A program made the translations under genes and the position numbers. The notes below the pieces were generated by a model, which was not told the DNA's origin, made no database searches, and saw only the letters and a list, made by a program, of their open reading frames with translations. A DNA stretch of 53,765 bases from Bordetella parapertussis (lineage in GTDB: Bacteria > Pseudomonadota > Gammaproteobacteria > Burkholderiales > SG8-41), in the NCBI GenBank assembly GCA_945906815.1, contig CAMDRT010000032.1, positions 1-53,765 on the forward strand, given 5' to 3'. Below are positions 37,672 to 47,531 of this stretch, in pieces (positions within the stretch are counted from its first letter, which is position 1; each line of letters opens with the position of its first letter).

Positions 37672-37724
37672 AAGATGTCTCCTCTGATTTAGATTCTACA
37701 CGCACCCGCAATGAAAAGCCCATC

Positions 37725-37800
37725 GTAGCGTGCGCTGTGCGCACAAACCATCACACGCCATACACCCTGTCGGCAACCATTGTCGTGCGCACAGCGCTAC
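37725..37800. repeat. Imperfect palindrome (GTAGCGCTGTGCGCAC arms)
   Basis: The left arm at 37725-37744 (with a 4-base TGCG insertion) mirrors GTGCGCACAGCGCTAC at 37785-37800 around a 40-base centre. It fills most of the gap between the CBS gene and the CheB fusion gene, downstream of the latter's stop. It could end transcription of the signalling operon, but there is no U run. Confidence 0.5.
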
Positions 37801-37830
37801 AGACTACATGCAACGCGGTCACAGATTGTT

Positions 37831-40578
37831 TTAGCCGGGGGGATCCTGCAAGGGCAGGGTGATGTGCCAACCGCCCCCAGGGCCGGGGGTCAAAGTAAGC
37901 TCGCCGCGCACCTGCGAGACCAGCATGCGGATGAGGGTAAGCCCTAGGCTGCCCTCGCTGCTGGGGCCCCCGGCGGGCATCCCCGGCCCATCGTCAGAGA
38001 CACTGAGCAGGATACGCCCCGGCTCCGCCGCGGCGAGTACCAGGCGCAGGCGGCCCGTCGCGCGGTCGCGGTAGGCGTGCTTCAGGGCGTTAGTGACGAG
38101 TTCGGTGGCGATGAGGCCCAGGGGGATCGCTGTGTCCACCGGGATGCGGATGGATGCGCACTCAGTTTCGAGACTCACCACGGCACCGCCGGCGTTCAGC
38201 GTGGCCAGCAGTTGTGCCGCCAGGTTTTTCAGGTAGTGGCCGAAATCGATGCTGGCGAGAGAGGCTTCGCGGTACAGGCTTTCGTGCACCAGCGCCATCG
38301 CTTTGACGCGTGCCTCGGTTTCGGTAAACGCCGCGCGCAGCGCAGCATCCGCTATGCGTCGTCCGCGCATCTGCAGCAGGCTGGAGACGATCTGCAGGTT
38401 GTTCTTCACCCGGTGATGGATTTCGCGCAGCAGCAGCTCTTTTTCCGCCAGCGAGGCGCGGGTGGCCGCTTCGTGCTTCTTGCGTTCGGTGATGTCGATG
38501 ATCGCGGCGAGGACGACGGGCCCTTCGGGCATGTCGACCGGGTTGAGGCCGATTTCGATGGGCACTTCCGTGCCGTCCTTGCGCAGGCCGTAGAGGTCGC
38601 GCCCTGCGCCCATGGCGCGTACGCCGGGGCTGGCAAAGAAGCCGCCGCGGTGGCCCGGATGCACCGCGCGAAAACGTTCGGGCACCAGCATCTCGATTGC
38701 GTGACCGACGAGCTCTTCGCGCGCATAGCCAAAGAGCTGGAGTGCGGCAGCGTTGGCGAGCTGGATGCGGCCATCGAGATCGACCGCCACCACGGCATTG
38801 GGCGCGGCATCGACCAGCAGCTTGAAGCGCGCTTCGCTTTGCCGCAGCGCCTGCTCGGCCTGCTGCCTGGCTGCGGCCGCGTGCGCAAGGGCAAGCTGGT
38901 CGGCCAATGCCTGGGCAAACCCCTGCTCTTCATCGCTCCATTCGCGGCTCGCTCCGATATGCTCGAAAGCGAGCGCACCCAGCAACTCCCCTGCCCGCTG
39001 GCGGCCGACCGCAAGCAGCGAACTCACGCCATACGGGCGCAGGTAGCCCGCCGCCACCTCCTGCAAGCGCGCATCATGGAGGGCTGCGCTGCTGGCCAGC
39101 GCACGGCCGCTGGCCAGCGTCTGTAAATAGCGCGGGCAGGCGGGCTGCGACAGTGCCGTTGACGCTGCATCGTGCACCTGCCCGCTACGGTATAGATGCA
39201 CGCATACCAGGCCCAGCCGGTCGGCGCTCAACTGCCACACGCTGACACGCGCCACGCCGAGCACCCGCACCGCCGCCCGCGCGATGGCGGCATAACTTTC
39301 GCCTACTGCGTTACTCGCGGTCCGCGTCAATTCCAGCAGCGCCGCCTGTTGCTGCAGCAACGACTCGGTGCGCAAGCGCTGTTCACTGTCCACCCGCTGC
39401 TGCTCGACGCGCGCCGCCGCCAGCGCAGCGGCCTGTGCGCGCAGGGTTTGATTCGCACCGGCAAGCTGGCGCGCAGTGCGCCACAGGCGGGTAAATGCCG
39501 TCACCTTGGCGCGCAGCAGCACGGGATCCACCGGCTTGACCAGAAAATCCACCACGCCGGCGGCATAGGCGCGATCGACGATCCGCGCATCACGCGTGGT
39601 TCCGGTGACAAAGCACAGCGGCAAATCGGCATGACGAGGTCTTTGCTTGAGGAGCCTGGCCACTTCGAAGCCATCCATCCCCGGCATGTGCACGTCGAGC
39701 AACACCAAGGCATAGGATTGCTGTTCCAACAAGCGGCGTAGCGCCTCTTCGCCTGAGCGCGCAGTAACGATCTCCCAGTCCGGTGAATCCAGCACGGCGG
39801 TGAGCGCGAGCAGGTTCTTTGGCTGGTCATCGACCACCAGCACACGTGGCAGCTCAGCGTCTGCACTGGCTGCAGCCGGAAAAACTTCGCGGCCGGGTGT
39901 CGCAGCAGGCAGCGGGCGGACGCTCGGTACAGTCCATGCCGACTGTGCCGGGGATGGACTTGGGCTTGGGCTCGGCCGCAGGCTGGCGATAATCTGCGCC
40001 AGCTCCGCCAGCCGGTGACCGCGATCGGCTGCGCCCAGCCGCAGGGCAGCCGCAGGCATGATCGATGCATCCGCCTCAGCCGGATCCTGTGCCAGGGTGA
40101 GGCCACCCGCGCGGCGTATCGCCAACAGACCGCGCGCGCCATCCTCGCTCGCCCCGGTGAGGAGTATCCCCAGGGCTTCCCTGCCGTAGGCGCTGGCAAC
40201 ACTCTCGAAGAACACATCGATGGAGGGCCGGCTATGCAGCACTGGCGCGTCCGTGCTGAGCTCGAATCCCCCGCGATGCACCAGCAGGTGATAACCCGGC
40301 GGAGCAAGATAGACGCGGCCCGCCGCCATCGGCTCATCGATCTCGGGCTCGACCACCGGGAGCGGGCAGGCAGACTGCAGGATTTTCGCCGTCAGCGGCT
40401 CAACCGCTTCCGGCAGATGTTGGACGATGACCACGGGCAGGGGAAAATCCGCCGGCAGCGCAGCCAATAGTTGTTTGAATGCCGCTATGCCCCCCAGTGA
40501 AGCCCCGATGGCCACCAGCGCGCAAGGGTGGTGCGCATAATCGGGTGGCACCTGCCCCGCAGCGGCGTGCGCTGTCAT
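37831..40578 (-). CDS. CheB methylesterase-receiver-GAF-PAS-HWE/HisKA_2 histidine kinase fusion
   Basis: 915 residues from the ATG at 40578 (GGAGAA upstream), which overlaps the cheR stop as ATGA. Order: CheB methylesterase (Ser27 in GASLGG, His54 in VQHLPE, Asp146 in GASEDGARG), a Pro-Ser linker (202-210), a receiver (VLVVDDQ, phospho-Asp295 in LLDVHMPGMDG, Lys348), a GAF domain (about 410-590), PAS (about 615-740, with PAC), and a HisKA_2 kinase with EIHHRVKNNLQIVSSLLQM and ATELVTNALKHAY. The stand-alone CheB here lacks its own N-terminal receiver. The protein probably links protein methylation-type sensing with phosphotransfer rather than controlling classical flagellar chemotaxis. Confidence 0.9.
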   Translation of the reverse strand: MTAHAAAGQVPPDYAHHPCALVAIGASLGGIAAFKQLLAALPADFPLPVVIVQHLPEAVEPLTAKILQSACPLPVVEPEIDEPMAAGRVYLAPPGYHLLVHRGGFELSTDAPVLHSRPSIDVFFESVASAYGREALGILLTGASEDGARGLLAIRRAGGLTLAQDPAEADASIMPAAALRLGAADRGHRLAELAQIIASLRPSPSPSPSPAQSAWTVPSVRPLPAATPGREVFPAAASADAELPRVLVVDDQPKNLLALTAVLDSPDWEIVTARSGEEALRRLLEQQSYALVLLDVHMPGMDGFEVARLLKQRPRHADLPLCFVTGTTRDARIVDRAYAAGVVDFLVKPVDPVLLRAKVTAFTRLWRTARQLAGANQTLRAQAAALAAARVEQQRVDSEQRLRTESLLQQQAALLELTRTASNAVGESYAAIARAAVRVLGVARVSVWQLSADRLGLVCVHLYRSGQVHDAASTALSQPACPRYLQTLASGRALASSAALHDARLQEVAAGYLRPYGVSSLLAVGRQRAGELLGALAFEHIGASREWSDEEQGFAQALADQLALAHAAAARQQAEQALRQSEARFKLLVDAAPNAVVAVDLDGRIQLANAAALQLFGYAREELVGHAIEMLVPERFRAVHPGHRGGFFASPGVRAMGAGRDLYGLRKDGTEVPIEIGLNPVDMPEGPVVLAAIIDITERKKHEAATRASLAEKELLLREIHHRVKNNLQIVSSLLQMRGRRIADAALRAAFTETEARVKAMALVHESLYREASLASIDFGHYLKNLAAQLLATLNAGGAVVSLETECASIRIPVDTAIPLGLIATELVTNALKHAYRDRATGRLRLVLAAAEPGRILLSVSDDGPGMPAGGPSSEGSLGLTLIRMLVSQVRGELTLTPGPGGGWHITLPLQDPPG

Positions 40579-41426
40579 GGTTTTCTCCGATAGAGCTTGT
40601 GCCTGCCGTCCAGCACTTCGTAATCGCCCGCATGCGGGTCGAAGCGCAGGCTCTCCTTGTCGCCCAGGCCGAGCAGGCACAGCGGAGCGAGGCTGGCATG
40701 CAGCAGATCGTGTACGCGGTGCTGCAGGGCCGGGCCGAAATAGATCAACACGTTGCGGCAAAGAATTAAATTGAACTCGTTGAACACACCGTCGCTGGCG
40801 AGATTGTGCTGCGCGAAACAGGCATTGCGCATGAGCGCCGGATCGAAGCGTGCGCCGCCATGCGCTGCGGTGTAGTAGCCGGCAAATTCTTCCCTGCCAC
40901 CGGCGGCGATATAATTCTCGGTATAGGTGCGCATCTCTCCTAGGTCAAATATGCCGCTTTGCGCGCGCGCAAGCACGGCCGCATTGAAATCGGTGGCGTA
41001 AATTATCGTGCGCGCGGCGAGGCCCGCTTCGTGTAGCAGGATGGCGAGCGACCACACTTCCTCGCCGGTAGAGCAGCCCACGCTCCACACGCGCAAGCCC
41101 GGAAAAGTTGCCAGATAAGGCAGCGCCTGCTGGCGCAGGCAACGCCAGAATCCGGGATCGCGAAACATCCCTGTGCTGTTGACGGAAAAGTCGAGCAGCA
41201 AGCGCCCCATCGCATCGTGATCGGCGAGCACCCGCGCGGCAAGCGACGCGAGGTCGGGCAGGCGCTCGCGCGCTATCGCGGCCTCGATGCGTCGCGACAG
41301 CGAAGCCCGTGCATAGCCGGTGAAATCATAGCCATAGACGCGCCGAATCTCCTCGAGAAAATCGTCGAGCGCCAGCACTGTGGTGGGTGGCTGCGACCCG
41401 GGGACGGGTTGTTGCACTGTGGCCAC
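40575..41426 (-). CDS. CheR-type protein-glutamate methyltransferase
   Basis: 283 residues. The N-terminal helical domain contains FLEEIRRVYGYDFTGYARASLSRRIE and the LLDFSVNSTGMFRDP motif. The SAM-binding core has WSVGCSTGEEVWSLAILLHE and IIYATDFNAAVLARA, followed by FNLILCRNVLIYF. It methylates Glu residues of receptors using SAM. No chemoreceptor is in the window, so its target could be an MCP elsewhere or a partner in this operon. Its stop overlaps the start of the CheB fusion gene, indicating coupled translation, and the kinase gene lies 39 bases upstream. Confidence 0.92.
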   Translation of the reverse strand: MATVQQPVPGSQPPTTVLALDDFLEEIRRVYGYDFTGYARASLSRRIEAAIARERLPDLASLAARVLADHDAMGRLLLDFSVNSTGMFRDPGFWRCLRQQALPYLATFPGLRVWSVGCSTGEEVWSLAILLHEAGLAARTIIYATDFNAAVLARAQSGIFDLGEMRTYTENYIAAGGREEFAGYYTAAHGGARFDPALMRNACFAQHNLASDGVFNEFNLILCRNVLIYFGPALQHRVHDLLHASLAPLCLLGLGDKESLRFDPHAGDYEVLDGRHKLYRRKP

Positions 41427-41465
41427 GTTTGCTTCCTCACTGCTACCGTACGCTGTGTCGAGGCA

Positions 41466-44339
41466 TCATGGGTGCAGCCAGACACGCACCAGGTTAAGCA
41501 GCTTGGCAGCATCCACGGGCTTGGCCAGGTAGTCGCTGGCACCGGCCTCCAGGCACTTCTCGCGATCGCCTTTCATCGCCTTGGCGGTGAGCGCGATCAC
41601 CGGCAGCTTTTTCCAGCGCGCATCGGCGCGCAGCCGGCGCGTGGCTTCGTAGCCGTCCATCTTGGGCATCATGATGTCCATCAGCACCAGCTCGATACCC
41701 GGTTCGGCGTCGAGCCGGGCGAGCGCCGCCTCGCCGTTTTCTGCCGTGCACACGTTCAAGCCCTGCTCCTCGAGCACGGCGGTGAGTGAGAAAAGGTTTC
41801 TGATGTCGTCATCGACCACCAGCACCAGCCTGCGCTGCAACGGGCTGGCAGGGTCGGTAATCTGGCGTATCTGTTGGCGTTTCTGTTCTGGCAGGCGCTC
41901 TTTGACGCCGTGCAGGAAGAGCGCGAGCTCGTCGAGCAAGCGCTGCGGCGCGGCTTCCCCCTTGATGACGATGGCGCGGGTCTGCTTGAGCAGTTCGCGC
42001 TCCTCCTCGGAGGACAGTTCCTGCGCGGTATAGATGATCACCGGCAGGCCGACGAGCCCTAATTCTTCACGCGCGCGGCGTAGCAGCTCGCGCCCGTCCA
42101 TATCGGGCAGGTGCAGGTCGAGGATCATGGCGTCAAAGCGTCCCCTGCCCAGCGTCGCCAACGCCGCGGCAGCGTCGCGCACGGCCCGCACTGCCACGTC
42201 CCCGGCGCTCACCAGTTGGGCCAGCGCATTGCGCGCATAGGGTTCGTCTTCGACGATGAGGATGTGCTTGGGCCCGGCGTGCAGGTAGAGCTCGATGCGG
42301 CGGAACGACTCTTCGAGCGCGTCGGGCGACACCGGTTTTAACAGGAAGGCGAACGCGCCCTTATCGAGCAGGGCGCGCCCGCGTTCGTGGCCCGAGATCA
42401 CCTCCACCGGGATACGGCGTAACTGCGGGTCGGCGAGGACTGCACGCAGCACCTCTTCGCCGTCGAGGTCGGGCAGCCCCAGGTCGAGCAGGATGCAGTC
42501 TGGATGGTAGCGCCGGGCCAGTTCCAGCCCTTCACCACCCGTGGCGCTTACAAGGGTTCTGAAACTGTGTTCCTTGGCAATCTGCTGCAGCACACCCGCA
42601 AAGCGCGCATCGTCCTCGATGATGAGCGCGACGCGCTCACTGGCACTGCGCGTCTCGAGCAGGGCTCTATCGTCCTGCCGGGCATCCTGCGTGACGCCCT
42701 GCCGGGCATCCTGCGTGACGCCCTGCCGGGTCTCCTGCGTGACGCCCTGCCGGGCGAGGGGGGGCGCAGCAAGCGCGACCGCGGCACGGGGGGCGCTCAC
42801 CTGCCCTGGAGCGTTGCTGACACCGCTGTCGGGCAGATAGAGGGTGAAGGTGCTGCCCTCGCCGAGCGTGCTGTGCAACTGAATTTCGCCGCCCAGCAGG
42901 CGCGCGATCTCACGGCTGATGGTGAGGCCGAGCCCGGTGCCGCCGTACTCGCGCGCGATGCCGCCTTCGGCCTGCTGGAAGGCTTCCCAGATGAGCGCCT
43001 GTTTCTCGGGCCCGATGCCGATGCCGCTGTCCGCGACCGTGAAAGCGAGCACAGCGGCGGCTTCGCGCAGGCTCGCGCGCTCAAAGCGCGTGCCTGCCGC
43101 GGCTCTGGTGATGCGGAATGAAACACCGCCTTTCTCGGTGAATTTCAGCGCGTTGGACAGGAGGTTGCGCAGCACCTGTTCCAGCCGCATTTCGTCCGTG
43201 GTCAGCGCCTCGGGCAGTCCGTCGGCGAGGTTGATGTCCAGTGTGAGGCCGCGGTTATCCGCCAGCGCCCGGAACTGGCTCTCGGCGAAGGTGGTGAGGT
43301 CGGCAAGCACCACTGGGTCGGCGCTGATTTCCAGCCTCCCGGACTCGATTTTCGATAGATCCAGTATTTCGTTGATGAGGTGCAAGAGGTCAGCGCCGCT
43401 ATCGTGGATGGTGCGCACGTACTCGAGCTGGCGCGGGTTGAGGTTGGCATCCTTGTTCTCGGCGAGCATCTGCGACAGCAACAGCAGGCTGTTCAGCGGC
43501 GTGCGCAGTTCGTGGCTCATATTGGCGAGGAATTCGCTCTTGTATTTGCCGCTCACCGTCAGTTGCTCGGCCCTTTCTTCGAGCGTCGCCTGCATCGCTT
43601 CGAGTTCACGATTCTTGTTGTCGGTGATGACGCGCTCGGCCTCCAGCGCCTGTTGCTTTTCTTCCAGCACCTGCTGGTTTTCTTCCAGCCGCCGCGTCTG
43701 TTCCTGCAACTCCTCGTTGCTGGTCTTCAGCTCTTCCTCGTTCACCTGCAGGTCGCGCGCGAGTTCCTCGCTATGCGCGAGGGCCGCATTCACCTCTGCC
43801 GCTGCCGCTATGGCACGGAACAGCACGCCCAGGTTCTCGGCCAGTTGATCGAGAAAGGCGAGCTGCACTTCGCTGTAACGCGCAAGGCTGGCCAGTTCCA
43901 GCACCCCCAGCAGCCGTGACTCGTTGACCACCGGCAGCACCACCACGTCCAGCGGCGCCGCCTCGCCTAGCCCCGAGGTGATGCGGATGTAATCGGGCGG
44001 CGCCTGGCGCAGCAGGATGCGTTGGCGCTCGAGCGCGCACTGGCCGACCAGACCCTCTCCGGCACGAAAGCTGGCAGCGAGATGTTTTCTTTCGCGGTAG
44101 GCATAGCTTGCGGCCAGCCGCAGCAGCGGCTCGGCAGCGCCCTGCACACCCGTGTGGCCGAAGTCGCCCTCGGCGACGTAGTACACCGCATGCTGCGCAC
44201 CCACATAGGGGGCGAGCGCCGACACCAGGGCCTGCGCGGCCTTTTGTGCATCGCGCTCGCCCGCGAGCGGGCGGGTAAGCTCGGCCAACCCCGTCTTGGC
44301 CCAGTCCGCTTCGTCCGAGCGCGCCGCCGTCGCGCGCAA
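41466..44339 (-). CDS. Hybrid histidine kinase, C-terminal part (GAF-coiled coil-HisKA-HATPase-3 receivers)
   Basis: 957 residues from a TTG at 44339. Order: GAF (about 25-180), a Glu/Gln-rich coiled coil (185-260), HisKA with His276 ([15 protein letters not shown]), HATPase (N-box [11 protein letters not shown]-box [11 protein letters not shown]), a linker with 24-bp tandem repeats (about 529-556), then three receivers with phospho-Asp at 619, 741 and 888. The frame continues upstream into the CHASE3 ORF (44373-44981) with only one TGA (44373-44375) between them, so this is probably the lower part of a split gene. An independent start here has no clear Shine-Dalgarno. Confidence 0.85.
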   Translation of the reverse strand: MRATAARSDEADWAKTGLAELTRPLAGERDAQKAAQALVSALAPYVGAQHAVYYVAEGDFGHTGVQGAAEPLLRLAASYAYRERKHLAASFRAGEGLVGQCALERQRILLRQAPPDYIRITSGLGEAAPLDVVVLPVVNESRLLGVLELASLARYSEVQLAFLDQLAENLGVLFRAIAAAAEVNAALAHSEELARDLQVNEEELKTSNEELQEQTRRLEENQQVLEEKQQALEAERVITDNKNRELEAMQATLEERAEQLTVSGKYKSEFLANMSHELRTPLNSLLLLSQMLAENKDANLNPRQLEYVRTIHDSGADLLHLINEILDLSKIESGRLEISADPVVLADLTTFAESQFRALADNRGLTLDINLADGLPEALTTDEMRLEQVLRNLLSNALKFTEKGGVSFRITRAAAGTRFERASLREAAAVLAFTVADSGIGIGPEKQALIWEAFQQAEGGIAREYGGTGLGLTISREIARLLGGEIQLHSTLGEGSTFTLYLPDSGVSNAPGQVSAPRAAVALAAPPLARQGVTQETRQGVTQDARQGVTQDARQDDRALLETRSASERVALIIEDDARFAGVLQQIAKEHSFRTLVSATGGEGLELARRYHPDCILLDLGLPDLDGEEVLRAVLADPQLRRIPVEVISGHERGRALLDKGAFAFLLKPVSPDALEESFRRIELYLHAGPKHILIVEDEPYARNALAQLVSAGDVAVRAVRDAAAALATLGRGRFDAMILDLHLPDMDGRELLRRAREELGLVGLPVIIYTAQELSSEEERELLKQTRAIVIKGEAAPQRLLDELALFLHGVKERLPEQKRQQIRQITDPASPLQRRLVLVVDDDIRNLFSLTAVLEEQGLNVCTAENGEAALARLDAEPGIELVLMDIMMPKMDGYEATRRLRADARWKKLPVIALTAKAMKGDREKCLEAGASDYLAKPVDAAKLLNLVRVWLHP
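42674..42758 (+). repeat. 24-bp tandem repeat, about 3.5 copies, inside the hybrid kinase gene
   Basis: The unit CCTGCCGGGCATCCTGCGTGACGC starts at 42674, 42698 and 42722 (the last with 2 changes), then a partial copy follows. The period is a multiple of three and encodes RQGVTQDA repeats in the linker between the kinase and its first receiver, so copy-number change would keep the frame. Confidence 0.9.
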
Positions 44340-44372
44340 CGCGGCAATATTGCGCGAGAGCGCGAGGCTGGT

Positions 44373-44981
44373 TCAGATCACGAGCGTCAGTGCGAAGAGA
44401 CTGCCCAACAGGGTGATGGCGGTCGCTATTGTGCTGTTGCGCGCGGCTGTGTCGTCGCGGAGCTTGTAAAGACGCGTTTCCTCGGCATCCATTTCGTCGA
44501 GGAGGGCTTCCATTTTCACCAGCTCCGCGCGACCTGCACCGCCCGCCACCAGGGTCCTCGCCGCTTCCAGCCCCTGATCGGTGGCCACCTGCAGCGCCTT
44601 CGCCGAGAAAGCGAGGTTCGCTTCGAGGTGGTCGTCGAAGGCATCGAGCTTGCGCTGCTGGGCGGGGTTATCCGCGACGAGGGTTTTGAGCTTACGCACG
44701 CGCTCGCGCGCCTCGCGCCGCGCTTCGCGGTAGGGCTCCAGCCATTCGTCCTTGCCGCTGATCACATAGCCGCGCAGGCCGCGCGACAGTTCCATCACAT
44801 CGGTCTTGAGCGAAATCGTTTCGACGCGCACCGTGGTGGTGTGCTTGCGCGCGGCATAGGCATCTTCGGCAAGCTGCTCAAACACCCACGAAGCCCCGGC
44901 CACGCTTACTAGTACCAGCACCGCGACTACCAGCAGCGGGCTGACAGGGAGGTTTTTCTTTACGCTGGTGACAGTAGGCAT
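44373..44981 (-). CDS. CHASE3 membrane sensor, N-terminal part of the split hybrid kinase
   Basis: 202 residues from the ATG at 44981, which has AGAGGAG 9 bases upstream. A first membrane helix (about 13-32) is followed by a helical periplasmic CHASE3 domain containing LSRGLRGYVISGKDEWLEPY, and a second helix (TAITLLGSLFALTLVI) that ends at the TGA. In intact relatives that helix leads directly into a cytoplasmic linker, here [14 protein letters not shown] in the same frame after the stop. The TGA could have arisen from TGG or CGA by one change. The upstream 430 bases carry dispersed repeats and no gene. Confidence 0.85.
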   Translation of the reverse strand: MPTVTSVKKNLPVSPLLVVAVLVLVSVAGASWVFEQLAEDAYAARKHTTTVRVETISLKTDVMELSRGLRGYVISGKDEWLEPYREARREARERVRKLKTLVADNPAQQRKLDAFDDHLEANLAFSAKALQVATDQGLEAARTLVAGGAGRAELVKMEALLDEMDAEETRLYKLRDDTAARNSTIATAITLLGSLFALTLVI

Positions 44982-45041
44982 GGCAGGCATCTCCTCTGTA
45001 GACACAGGTACAACAATGCGCTCATTCAGGGTATAAGACAA

Positions 45042-45471
45042 CGCCTATGGGGCAGGGTATTTTGTGCTCAGAAAATTACCTTTAGAAACAAAGGAGAGTG
45101 AGGGGGGGGTAATAGTCTTTCTCCTGCATCCTTAAAACGGCATTTCAGCCACCGAGGACACCGAGAACACCGAGAACACCGAGAACACAGAGAACACAAA
45201 GGGTTGTGCCGACGCTGTGGCCAAATGCTTTTTCTAGGACTACTGATACCAACAACACGCGTCACCCCGGCGTAGGCCGGGGTCTAGAAACATACTGGAT
45301 GCTGGCCTACGCCAGCATGACGAGGTGGCTTTAGTGAGAGCTGCGGTAAAGTATGTTTATGCGCACAAGAACGCTATTACTCACCACCCCTCCCCATGTT
45401 TGCGAACGCCTGGCCCGCGCGCGGGATGGGGAGACTCTGTGTCTGAGGTTTTTCAGGTTCATGCAGCAAGG
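45042..45471. other. Gene-free intergenic region made largely of dispersed repeats
   Basis: No gene is supported. From 45131 it carries TTAAAACGGCATTTCAGCC followed by ACCGAGAACAC units, then the hairpin-bearing repeat at 45211-45374 and a CCCCATG...ATGGGGAGAC module at 45392-45441. All three modules recur after 53390, in a different order. Confidence 0.7.
45211..45374. repeat. About 160-bp dispersed repeat, copy 1 (with two hairpins)
   Basis: Starting GACGCTGTGG, this segment matches 53604-53765 with only scattered differences (CATACT/CGTACT, GGCTTTAG/GGTTTTAA). It includes two strong hairpins: CCCCGGC-GTAG-GCCGGGG and ATGCTGGC-CTAC-GCCAGCAT. It lies between the sensor kinase operon and the Bug receptor gene. 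Confidence 0.9.
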
Positions 45472-46443
45472 TCAGTCGGCCTTCATCCGCCGCTGCTGGA
45501 TAACCTTGCCCCATTTTTCGGTTTCTTTTTTCAGATGCACGGCGAATTCCTCGGGCGTGCTGGCGATGATATCCAGCCCGCTGTCATTAAAGCGCTTGAT
45601 CTGCTCGGGTGCGCTGAGTGATTTTTTTACGCGCTCGGATAATGAAGCGACTATGGCGCGCGGCGTGTTTTTCGGCGCCAGCAAGCCCTGCCAGGTGGTG
45701 AATTCGTAACCCGGCAGCGTTTCGGCTATGGTGGGCACAGCGGGCAGTTGCGGCGCGCGCTTCAGACTGGTGACGCCAAGAGCGCGCAATCGGCCCGAAC
45801 GCACATGCGCCAGGGTATCCGGCAACGCGGGAAAACCGATACTGATTTCGCCCGACAAGGTGGCGATCATCGCCGGACCGCCACCCTTGAAATGGATGAT
45901 CGTGATGTTGGTCTGGGCGAGGTAGTTAAACAGTTCGCCGGCGATATGCGGATTGGTGCCCGCACCAGCGCCGCCGTAGTGGAGTGCGTCGCCGCGTGAT
46001 TGGGCCAGCGTAATCAATTCGCGTATCGATTTGGCGGGCAGTGAAGGGTGCACTACGCACAAAGTCGCGGTGGCGGTCAGCAGCGACACCGGCACGAAAT
46101 CACGCAAAGCGTCGTAAGGCACTTTGCTGTAGATAAACTGGTTGGTGATCAGCGGCAAGGTATTCACCACCAGCGTGTAACCATCGCCCGGCGCGTTGGC
46201 GGCGATTTCCATGCCGATGTTGCCGGATGCGCCGCTACGGTTGTCGATCACAAAGGTGTGGCCGTAACTTTCGCTGAGCCGCGCGCCGACCAGGCGTGCG
46301 ACAGTATCGACACTGCCACCCGGGGGAAAGGGCGCGATGATGCGCACCGATTTCGCCGGGTAATTGTCCGTTTGCGCGGCACAGAGGTGCGGCAGCGCCA
46401 GGGCTGCTGTGGCCAGATGTAGTGTCAGTCTTGATTTTTTCAT
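45472..46443 (-). CDS. Bug-family periplasmic solute receptor
   Basis: 323 residues from the ATG at 46443 (GGAG 9-10 bases upstream). The longer frame start is rejected because the signal peptide MKKSRLTLHLATAALALPHLCAAQ begins at this ATG. Bug features are YPAKSVRIIAPFPPGGSVDTVARLVG, NRSGASGNIGMEIAANAPGDGYTLV, and YGGAGAGTNPHIAGELF. The ligand is probably a carboxylate. It is divergent from a TauD-type dioxygenase across 165 bases, which suggests that it supplies that enzyme's substrate. Confidence 0.92.
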   Translation of the reverse strand: MKKSRLTLHLATAALALPHLCAAQTDNYPAKSVRIIAPFPPGGSVDTVARLVGARLSESYGHTFVIDNRSGASGNIGMEIAANAPGDGYTLVVNTLPLITNQFIYSKVPYDALRDFVPVSLLTATATLCVVHPSLPAKSIRELITLAQSRGDALHYGGAGAGTNPHIAGELFNYLAQTNITIIHFKGGGPAMIATLSGEISIGFPALPDTLAHVRSGRLRALGVTSLKRAPQLPAVPTIAETLPGYEFTTWQGLLAPKNTPRAIVASLSERVKKSLSAPEQIKRFNDSGLDIIASTPEEFAVHLKKETEKWGKVIQQRRMKAD

Positions 46444-46607
46444 GTGTCGTGACTCCATGATAGGCAGGTCGCGTGTGTGCATAAGCGCATTATCCTACGC
46501 CGCGAGCGCAAGGCGCAGCATGCGCTGTGCGCTGGGTCTAAAATCGCTACAATGAAGCCTGCGTAAATATTTGTTTTAAAACATGTTTGTTTGACGAGAG
46601 GTAAGTC

Positions 46608-47477
46608 ATGCGTGTGACCCTGCGTAAGTTGCATGCCCATGTGGGCGCTGAAGTCAGCGCGATAGATTTGCGCCAGTTGCACGATCGTGCCACGCTGGAG
46701 CAATTGCGCGCCGGCATGGATGAGCACGGCGTACTGGTGTTTCGCGATCAACCCTTTACGGATGCGCAACAACTGGATTTTGCGCAGCGCTTTGACGGCA
46801 CGTTGCACGCGAAGCTGGGCGCTGCCGCGCTGGCGGCGAATCGATTCGGCAACGATGCGGTGGGCGATATTTCGAATGTCGATAACAGCGGCAACATTCT
46901 TAAAGCCGACGACCGCAAGCGCCTCTACAGTCTGGGCAACCGGCTGTGGCATACCGATGCCTCGTTTCAGGATCCTGCGGGCCGCTATTCCATGCTGTCG
47001 GCGCGGGTGATCCCCAAGGTGAATGCGGACACCGAGTTTGCCGATATGCGCGCGGCGTACGAGGCGCTGGATGCGCCGACCCAACACAAGCTCGAAGGTC
47101 TCAACGTGCATCACACGATTACGCGCTCGCGTGAAGTGCTGGGATTCTGTTTCTCGGAAGAGGAAAAACAAAAGCTCAAGGGTGCGATTCATCCGCTGGT
47201 CAGAGTGAACCCGCGCACTGGGCGCAAATCGCTGTATCTCGCCGCGCATGCCGCGCGCATCATCGACTGGCCGGTGGCCGATGGACTGCTATTCGTGATG
47301 GAACTGATGGAGCACGCAACACAGCGCCCGTTTGTCTACCGGCACGTGTGGCGGGACGGCGACTTCGTGATCTGGGACAACCTCGCCACCATGCATCGCG
47401 CAACCCCGTTCGACGACGCCAGCCATCATCGCGAATTGCGGCGGGTGACGACCATAGATGTGCCGTTACCGGCGTAA
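46608..47477 (+). CDS. TauD/TfdA-family Fe(II)/2-oxoglutarate-dependent dioxygenase
   Basis: 289 residues, with GAGAGG upstream of the ATG. The iron triad is His115-x-Asp117 (LWHTDASF) and His263 (DNLATMHRA), and Arg278 in RELRRVTT binds 2-oxoglutarate. The family includes taurine and 2,4-D dioxygenases; this one resembles TfdA-type members in length and spacing. The substrate is not known. It is divergent from a Bug receptor gene. The leader has overlapping palindromes (GTTTTAAAAC at 46573-46582 and AAACATGTTT at 46579-46588) that could be an operator. Confidence 0.88.
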   Translation: MRVTLRKLHAHVGAEVSAIDLRQLHDRATLEQLRAGMDEHGVLVFRDQPFTDAQQLDFAQRFDGTLHAKLGAAALAANRFGNDAVGDISNVDNSGNILKADDRKRLYSLGNRLWHTDASFQDPAGRYSMLSARVIPKVNADTEFADMRAAYEALDAPTQHKLEGLNVHHTITRSREVLGFCFSEEEKQKLKGAIHPLVRVNPRTGRKSLYLAAHAARIIDWPVADGLLFVMELMEHATQRPFVYRHVWRDGDFVIWDNLATMHRATPFDDASHHRELRRVTTIDVPLPA

Positions 47478-47531
47478 GGCTAAGGCAATACTCAGCCCGT
47501 CATTCCAGCGAAGAAGTGAGGCAGGCACTGG

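Noticed and set aside
38077..39126. A 349-codon plus-strand frame inside the CheB-kinase fusion
   Set aside because: It lies opposite clear PAS/GAF/kinase coding sequence and shows no domain of its own.
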